This document shows, piece by piece, positions 26,666-36,342 of a DNA stretch of 55,798 nucleotides. Each line of letters starts with the position of its first letter. The first letter of the stretch is position 1. The stretch is from a bacterium (lineage in GTDB: Bacteria > Zhuqueibacterota > QNDG01 > JAFGCO01): contig JAFGCO010000023.1 of the NCBI GenBank assembly GCA_016932575.1, positions 1 through 55,798 of the forward strand. The letters run 5' to 3'. A program made the position numbers and the translations under genes. The notes under the pieces were generated by a model. The model was given only the letters and a program-made list of their open reading frames with translations. It searched no databases and was not told the origin of the DNA.

Positions 26666-29600
26666 ATGAATAAATGCTTTTATCTGCTTATATTTTTTCC
26701 CCTGTTTTTATTCACACAAACCGACAAACCCTGGCTGGATTACGAATTTCCATCCGTTATCGCAGATAATGACCTCTGGATCGGAACGCCCAACGGACTT
26801 TACCAATATCATGATGCTGAAGATTCCTGGTCCCTTTATGGTACACACAATGGACTGCCGGATGATCGTATAAGCATTCTTCGCTGGGATAATGAATATC
26901 TCTGGGTTTCCACACCAAAGGGCCTGGCCCAGGGTGATATCCGTTTAAATAAATGGATCATACATACAAAAGAAAGCGGATTGCCAAGTGATGACATCTT
27001 CAGCATTGAATTTCAGGAAGATTATGTCTGGATCGTCACAGACCAGGGTGCCGCCCGCTATGATAAACTGATTGAAGAATGGGAAATATTTGATACATCC
27101 AGCGGATTGCCGGACACATTGATTTTTGATCTGGCAGTGAACGATGAACTCGTCTATTTTGGCTCTGCTCAGGGATTGGCCGAATATGATGTCAATTTTG
27201 AAAAATGGCGGTATTTCGGCAGAAACGAAGGGCTGCCATCTGATACCATACGCTACATTTATCAGACGACGGAAAATCTGTATTTATTCACACCGGCCGG
27301 ACCGTGCCGCTTCAATAAGCAGCTGCATTCGATCGTCTCGTTTGCATCTGATCCTCGATTGAATTATGCCAATATCCGGTATTTTTTCGTGCTTAATGAT
27401 CAATTCTGGGTAGCGACAGGTTCAGATGTTTTGATTTATGATCCGAACAGCAATGCATGGCGCGAGTATCACGAATCTGTGTTTCTTCCCGATCAACGTG
27501 TCAATGGCATGTCCATTTCTCAGGAATTCAGCTGGTTTGTCACACCAAAGGGAATCGCCCGCCTTGATGAGAAAAATAAAACCTGGCAGCGGTACGACCG
27601 CACTCATGGTTTATCTTCGGAGCTGTACGACCGTGTGTTCACATTCCGCGGAAAGGTTTTTCTGATTAACAATCAGACCATCGACTATTATAAATCCAGT
27701 GAAAACCGATGGTACAATCACCCACGCATCGCTGTATCCTCACAAAAGAAAGAACACTATCCAAATCTTTCTCTGGATCGTGAACAGGGCAGCTATATAG
27801 AATTGAATGATTGGATGCGCCTCAGCCTGAACGGCACACGAATCACCAGTGTGCTGAAATCACAGAATAAATACGATTTGAAAAATCAAACATGGAGCGC
27901 GGATCAGCAAAAGGGGAACCGAATTGATTTCAAAAGCCAGTTTTCTCTTGGAAAAGACAGAACCCTGAACAGCTTTTATAACAATGTGGATGAAACACAG
28001 GTAATGTACGGCATACGTTATCGTGGTGCTCAGCATGATCCAATTCAGGAGGTCACATGGGGCGATGTCCGATTCGAGCGCGGCAGGCATCAATTTTTAA
28101 CATCGGGGGGAATTTTCGGTGGATCCGCACGTATCGAAGCCGGTCCGAAAACCGAACAGTATAAACGCAGTCTGGTTTCACTGAACGCCTGCGGCGGTGA
28201 GCGAACCACAGGAACCGAAATAGAATTTCTGACCGGCAATATCAAATCCGGTCAATTTTCAAAGCGTGATATCGATTATCTCAAAGGCTGCTATTTTGCA
28301 CTGGACACCACAGAGGGATCCGATATGTTCACTGCCGGTGAGGAAACACTGTATCTGGATGACAAAACAGACGCAAATAACGATGAAAACACACAACCAA
28401 TGGTTCTTTCCGGTATTTCGGGGCATTATGACCGGCTGCATCCCATCATGGATTACACGCTGGATTCAAAGGGCATCATCTGTCTTGTAAAACCGATCTC
28501 CAAAAATGCCACCCTGATCGCCGAAATTGGTCAAATCCGGATCATCCTTCAAGGCCAGGAACATACAACCGAACTGAAAAATCATTATTCTCTGGGTGTT
28601 CGGGATATTCTGCCCTACAATTTCAACTTCACCATCACAGATACACTGGGCCGTACGCATGCAATGCATGAATTTGGTCTGGATACAAATAAAGACGGGA
28701 TCATCGATCCCGAATGGATTGATTATCATCTTGGTATTTTAACATTTCCTCTGAAGGAACCCTTCCCGCAGACAGCCTATATGACCGATCCCGTCTCCTC
28801 TTTTATTATGGAATACACGTTTCAAACTGAACTCGGATTTTTTACTTTAAAACACGACAGCCTTATCCGTGGTTCTGAAATACTGCTGATAGACGGAGAA
28901 ATTCTGACTCCGGGGCAGGATTATGTACTGGATTACACAGCAGGAACGTTAATCATCATCAAAGAGGGTATTCTGGCCGAAGACAGTGAAATTCAAATTG
29001 AATATGAATATTATCAGAATACAGGCGAGCAATTCCATATGGCCGGATTCGGGATCGGACCTTCCGATAATATTCTCCTCGTGGCCAGCGGCTATCGTTT
29101 TGACCAATCAGCCGGTCTCCGGGAAAACCAGGTGGATGGTTTGAATGTGCTGGGTGAATTCAAGGGACGCATCAAATCCTGGAATTTCAAACTTACACCC
29201 GAATTCGCAAAAACATCCCTGGGACACATCAGCGGTAACAGCCTTTTTCTCCGATCGGATATCAGTGCCTCCAGGCTCAGACTCTTTGGCCTTGTCGAAC
29301 GGATCGATCCGGAGTTTCAATCCCTTCTTCCCAAACAATTTCAACTGGGAGATCTGCGACACCACTTAAAATCAGGCCTGACGCTTTACCCATTTCAGGG
29401 TCTGGACATGACGGGCCTATGGCAGCGTCAGACTGCCCAGCCTTCTGAAACCGGGTATCAGAATCAGGAAACCAATGTCAGTGCAAAAATGCTTTTCAGC
29501 CGAAAGCCGATGCCGGCGCTATCCGTCTCAATAAGAGACCAGCAGCTGGATACTGAATCTCGTCAAACCCGCAAACAGACAATGAAAGGTGAGATCGAAT

Positions 29601-30787
29601 ATGTGGTTCCGGATCATTTTCTGAAACGCATCAGAATAAAGTCTCTCCATGTTTTCGGAGTCTGGCGGCACAGCCGTGAAAAATATTCAGGCAGTGCCCA
29701 AAACAGCTGCCGCACCTTTCTTTATGATAATCACTATTTCCGGCTGGATTTTTCACCAGCCGATCAGATTCAAATAAATGGCTATTTCAGGGATCGTATT
29801 GCCAGGCTGGCTGATTTTAATTTCAATCCCATCCAGACACTCAATCAAAAACAAAAAACCTTCATCGATGCGATTGTCGACCGGTTAGACGGTGTGAACA
29901 TGAATATCAGGTATCAGGGGGAAATCCAGGAATTTTCGCCCCTTGCGTACCATACGCAACAGATCATCCTTTACCGCCGTTTGGAATCGAGTATCCGCAT
30001 ATATCCCGGACAATGGATTTCCGATTTATCGCCGTTCACATTGCAAATCAGTGTACAGCCGTTCTGGCAGGGTACAATGCGAAATGTAAATCAGCCCTTA
30101 AGCTTGACAAAAAAATTCTGGGCAACATCCGGACTTAACGGATTATCATCTTGCACAGACAACAACCATTATCAGATCAGGGGAGAATGGCGTCCGTCTC
30201 CCGAATTTCTTTTTTACAGCCGATACGATTATCAGACAATCGTGACCATCAGCCAAAAAAGCCGTTTTGACACCCGAATAAACCGGTTTAATCAAAAAAT
30301 CGAAATCCGGCCTGCCATGAATACTCAAATCACTGTCCAATATTTCAGAACGCTCGAAGATAAAATCAACTATTCGAACACAATTCGAGATAATCCCATG
30401 CTCTGGATTGATAAACGGTGGAATGAACGATTGCAGACAAAGTTCAACATGACCTATTGGCGTGAAATTCGATGTTTGGGCAACAAAGAAGAACATACAC
30501 AAACACTTTCACCCCTTCTTGGCCTGACATATCGATTTTATAACAGAGACAACCGTACTCATAAAGGAGAAATCCGCAATGACTTTTCTGCAAGTTTTTA
30601 TCGAAAAAAAACCACCTATGCGGATCAGGCGCAAAACACATTTTCCAACCAGTTATCCTTGGATCTTTATCCCGCATCGGTGTTTATCTTGCGTGGACGG
30701 TGGTCCGTGACTTACGTGAATTTATTAAATTCGGATATGGACAGAATTGATCATTTGATTGAATTGCGCTTGACCGCACAATTTTAA
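26666..30787 (+). CDS. Beta-propeller/outer-membrane protein with SprA-like linker
   Basis: A 1373-residue exported protein (hydrophobic leader about 1-18). Residues about 35-345 are repeats like those of two-component regulator propellers: LWIGTPNGLYQY, LWVSTPKGLAQG, VWIVTDQGAARY, each with a GLP-D turn between. The middle part is strand-rich. DTNKDGIIDPEWIDY with GILTFP (about 673-695) and GSEILLIDGEILTPGQDY followed by LDYTAGTLII (about 736-765) resemble segments of SprA-type outer-membrane translocon proteins. The last 550 residues read as long alternating strands ending in LTAQF, as in a barrel. A propeller joined to a barrel suggests a large surface receptor or pore. It sits 24 bases after the DUF362 gene. 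Function is inference. Confidence 0.72.
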   Translation: MNKCFYLLIFFPLFLFTQTDKPWLDYEFPSVIADNDLWIGTPNGLYQYHDAEDSWSLYGTHNGLPDDRISILRWDNEYLWVSTPKGLAQGDIRLNKWIIHTKESGLPSDDIFSIEFQEDYVWIVTDQGAARYDKLIEEWEIFDTSSGLPDTLIFDLAVNDELVYFGSAQGLAEYDVNFEKWRYFGRNEGLPSDTIRYIYQTTENLYLFTPAGPCRFNKQLHSIVSFASDPRLNYANIRYFFVLNDQFWVATGSDVLIYDPNSNAWREYHESVFLPDQRVNGMSISQEFSWFVTPKGIARLDEKNKTWQRYDRTHGLSSELYDRVFTFRGKVFLINNQTIDYYKSSENRWYNHPRIAVSSQKKEHYPNLSLDREQGSYIELNDWMRLSLNGTRITSVLKSQNKYDLKNQTWSADQQKGNRIDFKSQFSLGKDRTLNSFYNNVDETQVMYGIRYRGAQHDPIQEVTWGDVRFERGRHQFLTSGGIFGGSARIEAGPKTEQYKRSLVSLNACGGERTTGTEIEFLTGNIKSGQFSKRDIDYLKGCYFALDTTEGSDMFTAGEETLYLDDKTDANNDENTQPMVLSGISGHYDRLHPIMDYTLDSKGIICLVKPISKNATLIAEIGQIRIILQGQEHTTELKNHYSLGVRDILPYNFNFTITDTLGRTHAMHEFGLDTNKDGIIDPEWIDYHLGILTFPLKEPFPQTAYMTDPVSSFIMEYTFQTELGFFTLKHDSLIRGSEILLIDGEILTPGQDYVLDYTAGTLIIIKEGILAEDSEIQIEYEYYQNTGEQFHMAGFGIGPSDNILLVASGYRFDQSAGLRENQVDGLNVLGEFKGRIKSWNFKLTPEFAKTSLGHISGNSLFLRSDISASRLRLFGLVERIDPEFQSLLPKQFQLGDLRHHLKSGLTLYPFQGLDMTGLWQRQTAQPSETGYQNQETNVSAKMLFSRKPMPALSVSIRDQQLDTESRQTRKQTMKGEIEYVVPDHFLKRIRIKSLHVFGVWRHSREKYSGSAQNSCRTFLYDNHYFRLDFSPADQIQINGYFRDRIARLADFNFNPIQTLNQKQKTFIDAIVDRLDGVNMNIRYQGEIQEFSPLAYHTQQIILYRRLESSIRIYPGQWISDLSPFTLQISVQPFWQGTMRNVNQPLSLTKKFWATSGLNGLSSCTDNNHYQIRGEWRPSPEFLFYSRYDYQTIVTISQKSRFDTRINRFNQKIEIRPAMNTQITVQYFRTLEDKINYSNTIRDNPMLWIDKRWNERLQTKFNMTYWREIRCLGNKEEHTQTLSPLLGLTYRFYNRDNRTHKGEIRNDFSASFYRKKTTYADQAQNTFSNQLSLDLYPASVFILRGRWSVTYVNLLNSDMDRIDHLIELRLTAQF

Positions 30788-30844
30788 ACTTGTACATTAA
30801 TAATTAAATTTCCAAATGGTTATCAGATGACAAGGAGCCCAATC

Positions 30845-32152
30845 ATGAAATCCATCAACCGCCGTCGTTTTCTTCAAAACACTTCGGTCGGTTTATTTGC
30901 ATATCCCTGGATCGCCCGGCTGTTCGGAAAAGAACCGCACCATACCGATGAAAAATCTCATGTTGTTGTGATTCAGGACAGTTTTGTTCTGGACAATAAC
31001 AGAAATATCCTGACGGACAGAATACAGAAAATGACCGATACCGGTATTCAATCGTTAACCGGGATTGATGATACGGGCGAGGCATGGAAAAGTCTGTTTC
31101 CCGGAATTAACAATGAAAAAGTTGTTTGCATTAAAGTCAACTGCCTTTTTTCATTGACCAGTCATCCGGAAGTGGCTTACGCCATCAGCAATGGTCTGCA
31201 GCAAATGTCTTTTGATGGCATTCATTTTCAGGCGAATAATATCATCATATGGGACCGTACAGACTATGATTTGACATCGAAAGGCGGATACACGATCAAT
31301 ACAGGACATGAAGGTGTCCGGATCTTTGGAACCAGGCCGTCTTCGGATTATGCTTCTGAAACCTATGACGTAAACGGCAGGAACCAGAAAATCAGTAAAA
31401 TATTAACAGACTTGAGCGATTATATGATCAATTTATGTGTCCTGAAGAATCATAGTATCGCACAGGTAACATTCAGTATGAAAAATCATTACGGAACATG
31501 CCATAATCCTGACGGTCTTCACGGCAATCTTTGTAATCCGTATATTCCGGAACTGAATGCGCTTGCTCCGATTCGTGAAAAACAGATGCTATGCATTTGT
31601 GATGCACTTTTTGGAATCATCTCCGGAGGACCTGGCGGCGCTCCGCAGGTTGCACCAAAAAAATTAATTTTCAGCAGGGATACAGTGGCTCTGGATACCA
31701 TCTGTCTGGATATTCTGAATGGATATCGAAACATTCCTATAAATATGCCTGCGCATATTGCCACAGCAGCAAGCTCCGCTTATCACCTGGGCACAAATGA
31801 TCGTGCCCGGATTAATCGTGTTGATATTGATATAACAACACAAAACTCGATTCGGACAATAACAGAATCCACCCTTGATTTCCAGCTTTATCAGAATTAT
31901 CCGAATCCGTTTAATGCGCAAACAATCCTGACCTATCGCATCCATAAATCCGGAAGTATTAAAATTGATATAACGGACATTCATGGCAAATCCGTGCGAA
32001 CCCTTTTTCGTGGACAGAAGAACGCCGGTTTCTACCAGATTCACTGGGATGGGAAAAGTCAGGCCAATCATACAATGCCAAGTGGTATTTATCTGGCCCG
32101 GATCACTAACAATCAGGCCAGGCATACTATCCGTATGCAGCTGATAAAATAA
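30845..32152 (+). CDS. DUF362 protein with Tat leader and type IX sorting domain
   Basis: A 435-residue protein. The start at 30845 is chosen because AAGGAG (30832-30837) lies 7 bases before it; the earlier in-frame ATG at 30827 lacks one. NRRRFLQNTS is a Tat motif at about 5-14. The DUF362 body has VVCIKVNCLFSLTSHPE, LCVLKNHSIAQVTFSMKNHYG (given here only by its ends LCVLKN and NHYG) and a glycine/proline loop ISGGPGGAPQVAP. From about 355 the end carries FQLYQNYPNPFNAQTILTY and a closing strand region, the type A sorting domain. So the route would be Tat into the periplasm, then type IX secretion. That combination is unusual to me. Function unknown. Confidence 0.85.
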   Translation: MKSINRRRFLQNTSVGLFAYPWIARLFGKEPHHTDEKSHVVVIQDSFVLDNNRNILTDRIQKMTDTGIQSLTGIDDTGEAWKSLFPGINNEKVVCIKVNCLFSLTSHPEVAYAISNGLQQMSFDGIHFQANNIIIWDRTDYDLTSKGGYTINTGHEGVRIFGTRPSSDYASETYDVNGRNQKISKILTDLSDYMINLCVLKNHSIAQVTFSMKNHYGTCHNPDGLHGNLCNPYIPELNALAPIREKQMLCICDALFGIISGGPGGAPQVAPKKLIFSRDTVALDTICLDILNGYRNIPINMPAHIATAASSAYHLGTNDRARINRVDIDITTQNSIRTITESTLDFQLYQNYPNPFNAQTILTYRIHKSGSIKIDITDIHGKSVRTLFRGQKNAGFYQIHWDGKSQANHTMPSGIYLARITNNQARHTIRMQLIK

Positions 32153-32234
32153 ACGCAAATTGCTCAATGAAAAACATACTCAATCCGGGATAAGACAGGA
32201 ATACCAAAAAAAATAATTTTGCATAGGAGATTAA

Positions 32235-33455
32235 ATGAAAAAAAACGATGCATTAAATCGCCGCGGTTTTCTGACAAGGACCGCTGAAGGTCTGGGTGCC
32301 CTGGGCTTCCTTTTGGCCGGATCAGGTCAAAGCCAGGTACAATCCCAAAAATATAAACCGGGCAAAATCATCACACGAACACTCGGGAAAACAGGCATCC
32401 GGCTCCCCGTTGTCAGTATGGGTGTCATGAATGCCAGTCTGCCGGAAGTGGTTCGCCGGTCATATGATCTTGGCGTCCGGCATTTTGATACGGCCTGGAA
32501 TTATCAGCGTGGCTTAAATGAACGCATGGTCGGCAATGTCATAAAAGAGCTGGGTGTCAGAAACAGGGTTACTATTGCCACCAAAACACTCATCCGAGAA
32601 ATGCGTGACACTCAGGATCCGGATAGACTCAAAGATATTTTTCTAAAACGTTTCGAGGAAAGTCTTGATCGGCTTCAGATGGAATATGTGGATATTCTCT
32701 ACATACATGACGTCAAGGATGAAGCGCAACTCACCAATCAGGGAATTCTCGACGCCATGAAAGAAATCAAGGAACAGAAACGGGCGCGTTTCATTGGATT
32801 TTCCACACATTCCAATATACCTGCCATGATATCGCTTGGCGCAGATATGAATTTCTGGAACGTAATTTTAGCCGCCTACAACATTGGCTATGCTGATGAT
32901 AAAGAGATGTCAAAAGCCCTTGACAAGGCATATAAGAAAGGGATAGGGCTTATTGCCATGAAGACCCAGGCTGGTGGTCACTGGTGGCGCGGCAGCCAGC
33001 CAAACAATGACAAATTCATAAACGGACTGAATCACACAGCCATGCTGAAATGGGTACTGAACCAAAAATGGTTTACAACAGCTATTCCCGGATATACCAC
33101 ACTGGAACAGATGCAGGAAGATTTTTCTGTGGCGTATGATTTATCATATACTGAAAATGAGGAGCAGTTTTTATCAGATAAGGAAATCAAACTGGGACTG
33201 GGATTCTGCAGGCAATGCGGTACGTGCCGGAATACCTGCCCTCATAATGTCAATGTACCAGAATTAATGCGGGCATCCATGTATGCATTTCAATATCACA
33301 ACATTGATCAGGCATTTGCCACGCTTTCAGAGCATCGCAATGCGCTGCAATCCTGCAAGGATTGCCAGATCTGTTCGGTGCAGTGTCCCAACGGTGTGGC
33401 TGTGGAATCCCGTTTATCAGCACTCAAGCAGCTCAATACTGTACAATTTGCTTAG
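32235..33455 (+). CDS. Tat-exported aldo/keto reductase with two 4Fe-4S motifs
   Basis: A 406-residue protein. NRRGFLTRTAEG (about 8-19) is a Tat leader. The aldo/keto reductase barrel follows, and the catalytic tetrad is complete: Asp85, Tyr90, Lys117 and His148. The final 80 residues add two C-x2-C-x2-C-x3-C-P motifs (CRQCGTCRNTCP and CKDCQICSVQCP), each able to hold a 4Fe-4S cluster. Ferredoxin-tailed aldo/keto reductases are known, but their electron partners are mostly unknown. It ends the run begun at 25171 and is followed by a strong terminator. The export leader suggests a periplasmic redox role alongside the DUF362 proteins. Confidence 0.9.
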   Translation: MKKNDALNRRGFLTRTAEGLGALGFLLAGSGQSQVQSQKYKPGKIITRTLGKTGIRLPVVSMGVMNASLPEVVRRSYDLGVRHFDTAWNYQRGLNERMVGNVIKELGVRNRVTIATKTLIREMRDTQDPDRLKDIFLKRFEESLDRLQMEYVDILYIHDVKDEAQLTNQGILDAMKEIKEQKRARFIGFSTHSNIPAMISLGADMNFWNVILAAYNIGYADDKEMSKALDKAYKKGIGLIAMKTQAGGHWWRGSQPNNDKFINGLNHTAMLKWVLNQKWFTTAIPGYTTLEQMQEDFSVAYDLSYTENEEQFLSDKEIKLGLGFCRQCGTCRNTCPHNVNVPELMRASMYAFQYHNIDQAFATLSEHRNALQSCKDCQICSVQCPNGVAVESRLSALKQLNTVQFA

Positions 33456-33484
33456 TATATTGTATTGTAAGGATTCGGAATCAG

Positions 33485-33521
33485 AAAAGCCGCTCTGACA
33501 AAATATCAAAGCGGCTTTTTT
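33485..33521 (+). terminator. Rho-independent terminator after the aldo/keto reductase
   Basis: Ten-base arms AAAAGCCGCT and AGCGGCTTTT with a 15-base loop are followed by a T run. The leading A run means it could also stop minus-strand transcription from the methyltransferase gene that ends at 33574. Confidence 0.88.
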
Positions 33522-33573
33522 ATTCTTTTTGATTGCATTCAAACGATGGACGTTACAATTGTCATCGGTTGAT

Positions 33574-34410
33574 TCATTGTCTTCGGCAATCGAGAGTGAT
33601 AAACGGCACACTTAACACAAGTTCGCCCCGATCCTCAGCCAGCATATTCAGTCTGGACTCAACTTCCTCAAATATTGTTTCCACCATATCATCAGGAATC
33701 AGCTTCTTCCAGTTTTCAATAAACCAGAATCTGATTAAATAATGATTCAGCATGGCGGTTCCATCGATAAATTTCAGCCGGAACGAATGTGAATGAATGG
33801 TTTTGATTAAAAACCCTGCCTGTTTGATGATAGTTGTCATATATTTCAATGGTTTTCGTTTCTCATGAATATGGGACCTCATTTTTAAAACAGACTCTGA
33901 CAATTGCTGCTCTACCAGAACCTTCCTTAAAACCGAATAGAACTCGATCATGGTGTTTTCACTGTTATAGGTCATCACCAACTGCGCATTCGGACAGCTG
34001 ATACGGCCGCATTCCTGCAGTGTTTGATTTAAATCCCGGGTATTTGTGATGCCATTGTTGGAAACGATTAAGTTAAAGCATGCATCATGAAATGGCATAT
34101 GTTCTGCATTACCCCGGATCACTTCAACATTATGAATATCATAAACCCGGCATTTAAGACAGACCCTATCCAGGGCACGATTCCAAGGATCAATACCGTA
34201 TACTAAAGATGCAGAACCGAGTCGTTGTGCTATTTCGATCAGGGGAAATCCGGCACAACATCCAACATCCAGAACACGAAGCTTTGGTTTTAATTGAATT
34301 GTATTCAGCAATTGTATTCCAAACGGGGCGGACCAGAAAGGCAGTTCATCCATTACTGAAACCCCATCAATATTATCCCGGTCAACTTTTTGATTCAAAT
34401 ACTGTTTCAT
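33574..34410 (-). CDS. Class I SAM-dependent methyltransferase
   Basis: A 278-residue methyltransferase. Motif I is LRVLDVGCCAGFPLIEIA (about 44-61); YGIDPWNRAL follows as the acidic second strand, and VIRGNAEHMPFHDACFNLIVS carries motifs II and III in the usual order (Methyltransf_11/25 type). The substrate is not evident; the extra C-terminal half (RFWFIENWKKLIPDD) has no motif I know. It lies alone between two terminators, convergent with the aldo/keto reductase gene. Confidence 0.85.
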   Translation of the reverse strand: MKQYLNQKVDRDNIDGVSVMDELPFWSAPFGIQLLNTIQLKPKLRVLDVGCCAGFPLIEIAQRLGSASLVYGIDPWNRALDRVCLKCRVYDIHNVEVIRGNAEHMPFHDACFNLIVSNNGITNTRDLNQTLQECGRISCPNAQLVMTYNSENTMIEFYSVLRKVLVEQQLSESVLKMRSHIHEKRKPLKYMTTIIKQAGFLIKTIHSHSFRLKFIDGTAMLNHYLIRFWFIENWKKLIPDDMVETIFEEVESRLNMLAEDRGELVLSVPFITLDCRRQ

Positions 34411-34585
34411 TCTGCAGTGCGTCCCGTATATCCCTTTTTTCTTTTTCCTGATTGATCGTGGATGATTGACTCTTCAAATCAAACCGGATATCAACATTAA
34501 CCGAATTCTTAAAATCGATTTCCGGATTTTGTGAAAAATCTTAAGAATCATTGGAAGACGAATGATGGCAAATTTGAAAAACATA

Positions 34586-34647
34586 CAAAAAAGCCTCCGC
34601 AAATTCCCTCCTGATTTATTCTGAGGATTGATCTATTCCGGAGGCAG
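34586..34647 (-). terminator. Minus-strand terminator after dapA
   Basis: Read on the minus strand, GCCTCCG and CGGAGGC form the base of a long interrupted stem-loop (34592-34646), followed directly by a T run (34586-34592 on the plus strand reads as A run). It lies about 70 bases beyond the dapA stop, in the 300-base gap before the methyltransferase gene; the rest of that gap shows no supported gene. Confidence 0.75.
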
Positions 34648-34713
34648 TGATCCATGAAAAAATACTTTCATCGACATTCAACATGCTTTTACGTTACTGA
34701 AGGTGCTTAAATT

Positions 34714-35604
34714 TCAAATCAAATCCAAATCCTTCAGTACTTTTCTCAGTTTTTCCTTATTGTCCGCCTGCATCGGCAACATCGGCAGCCGGTACGATTC
34801 TTCAATAAGACCCATTAAAGCCAATGCCGCTTTCACAGGAATCGGATTGGTTTCTAAAAAATTGGCTTTCAGGAGCGGATAGATCATTTTCTGTAATTTA
34901 CGGGCAGCTTCAAACTCTCCTTCCAGACACAGATGTGTTAATTTGCGCATTTTATCGGGAATCTCATTGGCTGCAACAGAGATGACACCTCTTGCACCCA
35001 GGGCAATCAGTGGAAGCGTATTGGCGTCGTCCCCGGAAATCATGATAAAATCCTCGGGATATATCATCGCCTGCTGGCTCATCTGACTGATATTCCCCGT
35101 AGCCTCTTTTATCCCAATGATATTGTCAATTTCTGCAAGCCGGAGCACCGTTTCCGGAAATATATTAATCCCTGTCCGTGACGGAATATTATAAAGAACA
35201 ATAGGAATACTGATTGACCCGGCGATGGCTTTAAAATGCTGATACAAACCTTCCTGAGTGGGTTTGTTGTAATAAGGAGCAACCGATAAAATTGCGTCTG
35301 CGCCCACTTGCTGCATTGCTTTGGCGGTTCGAATGACATGCTCTGTATGATATCCTCCGGCACCCGCAACCACCGGTATTTTTTTATCGACCTTTTGAAT
35401 CACTGTCTCCACCACAAGAAGCGATTCCTCCAGGCTCAATGTAACACTTTCTCCCGTGGTACCGCAGGGTACAATAAAATCCACTCCGCCTTTTAACAGA
35501 AAATCGATCAGCCGTTTTAACGCCACGACATCGATTTCACCGTTGCCTGTAAATGGCGTGACAATTGCCGTTCCGCAGCCCCTTAATTTTTTGATTATAT
35601 TCAT
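34714..35604 (-). CDS. dapA: 4-hydroxy-tetrahydrodipicolinate synthase
   Basis: DapA condenses pyruvate with aspartate semialdehyde in lysine and diaminopimelate synthesis. The 296-residue protein has PCGTTGES (substrate-binding loop), APYYNKPTQEGLYQHF with the catalytic tyrosine, and the Schiff-base lysine in GIKEATGN (about residue 165). GGAGGG lies before the ATG. It follows dapB by 36 bases on the minus strand, the last gene of the lysC-dapB-dapA operon. Confident. Confidence 0.97.
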   Translation of the reverse strand: MNIIKKLRGCGTAIVTPFTGNGEIDVVALKRLIDFLLKGGVDFIVPCGTTGESVTLSLEESLLVVETVIQKVDKKIPVVAGAGGYHTEHVIRTAKAMQQVGADAILSVAPYYNKPTQEGLYQHFKAIAGSISIPIVLYNIPSRTGINIFPETVLRLAEIDNIIGIKEATGNISQMSQQAMIYPEDFIMISGDDANTLPLIALGARGVISVAANEIPDKMRKLTHLCLEGEFEAARKLQKMIYPLLKANFLETNPIPVKAALALMGLIEESYRLPMLPMQADNKEKLRKVLKDLDLI

Positions 35605-35640
35605 TAAATCCCTCCTTTAGCTTCCTGAAGTATTCAAAAT

Positions 35641-36336
35641 TTACTGAAGCAAGTCTTTCATGGCATCCCGAAAATCAAAGCAGCCTTTACGTTTTTCAAT
35701 CCATTTGCTTGCGATAAGCGCGCCTTCTGCAAATCCTTCCCGATTTCTGGCCACATGTTCCAACCGAATGGTATCAACCCGTGAATCAAATCCAACTACA
35801 TGCGTGCCGGGAATATAACCGGCTCTCACGCTTGACACAGGGATATTTTTCCTGTAATTCATTTGAATCATATTTTTTATCACCAGAGCGGTTCCCGAGG
35901 GTGCATCTTTTTTAAACTGGTGATGTGCCTCTTCAATAAAGGGATCATAATGATCAAATCGGGATATCATGTTTCCGGCACGCTCCAGGATTTCGTAAAA
36001 CAGATTCACGCCCAGAGAAAAATTGGCGGCATAAATCAGCCCGGTGTTTGTATCTTTAACCCAGTTTTCAACACGATTCAGATGACTGTGCCAGCCGGTC
36101 GTCCCAATCACCATATGTTTTCCCATCGACAAGCCGAGCTCAATATTCTTCATGACTGTATCCGGCGTTGAAAATTCAACAAGAACCGGAACATCCCGTA
36201 ATTGTTCACGCACTTTAGAATTATTGCTAAAGGGACAATCAATATCAAAACGGGCAGCGACTCTGACATCATGATCTGGAGTCAGCCGTTCGATCATCTT
36301 TCCCATTTTACCATATCCGACCAGAGCAATATTCAT
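35641..36336 (-). CDS. dapB: 4-hydroxy-tetrahydrodipicolinate reductase
   Basis: DapB reduces the DapA product with NAD(P)H. The 231-residue protein starts with the cofactor loop LVGYGKMGKMI, has ATGTTGW-like VIGTTGW at about 90, and the catalytic segment EAHHQFKKDAPSGTAL (about 151-166) with the His and Lys of the family. It is slightly shorter than the typical 240-270 residues because the N-terminal half is compact, as in Bacteroidetes and Thermotoga-like forms. Only 6 bases separate it from lysC upstream, so they are translated together. Confidence 0.95.
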   Translation of the reverse strand: MNIALVGYGKMGKMIERLTPDHDVRVAARFDIDCPFSNNSKVREQLRDVPVLVEFSTPDTVMKNIELGLSMGKHMVIGTTGWHSHLNRVENWVKDTNTGLIYAANFSLGVNLFYEILERAGNMISRFDHYDPFIEEAHHQFKKDAPSGTALVIKNMIQMNYRKNIPVSSVRAGYIPGTHVVGFDSRVDTIRLEHVARNREGFAEGALIASKWIEKRKGCFDFRDAMKDLLQ

Positions 36337-36342
36337 ATCAGA

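Noticed and set aside
34384-34545. Minus-strand frame of about 50 codons overlapping the methyltransferase start
   Set aside because: It has no start codon and would overlap a well-supported gene; composition alone is not enough.
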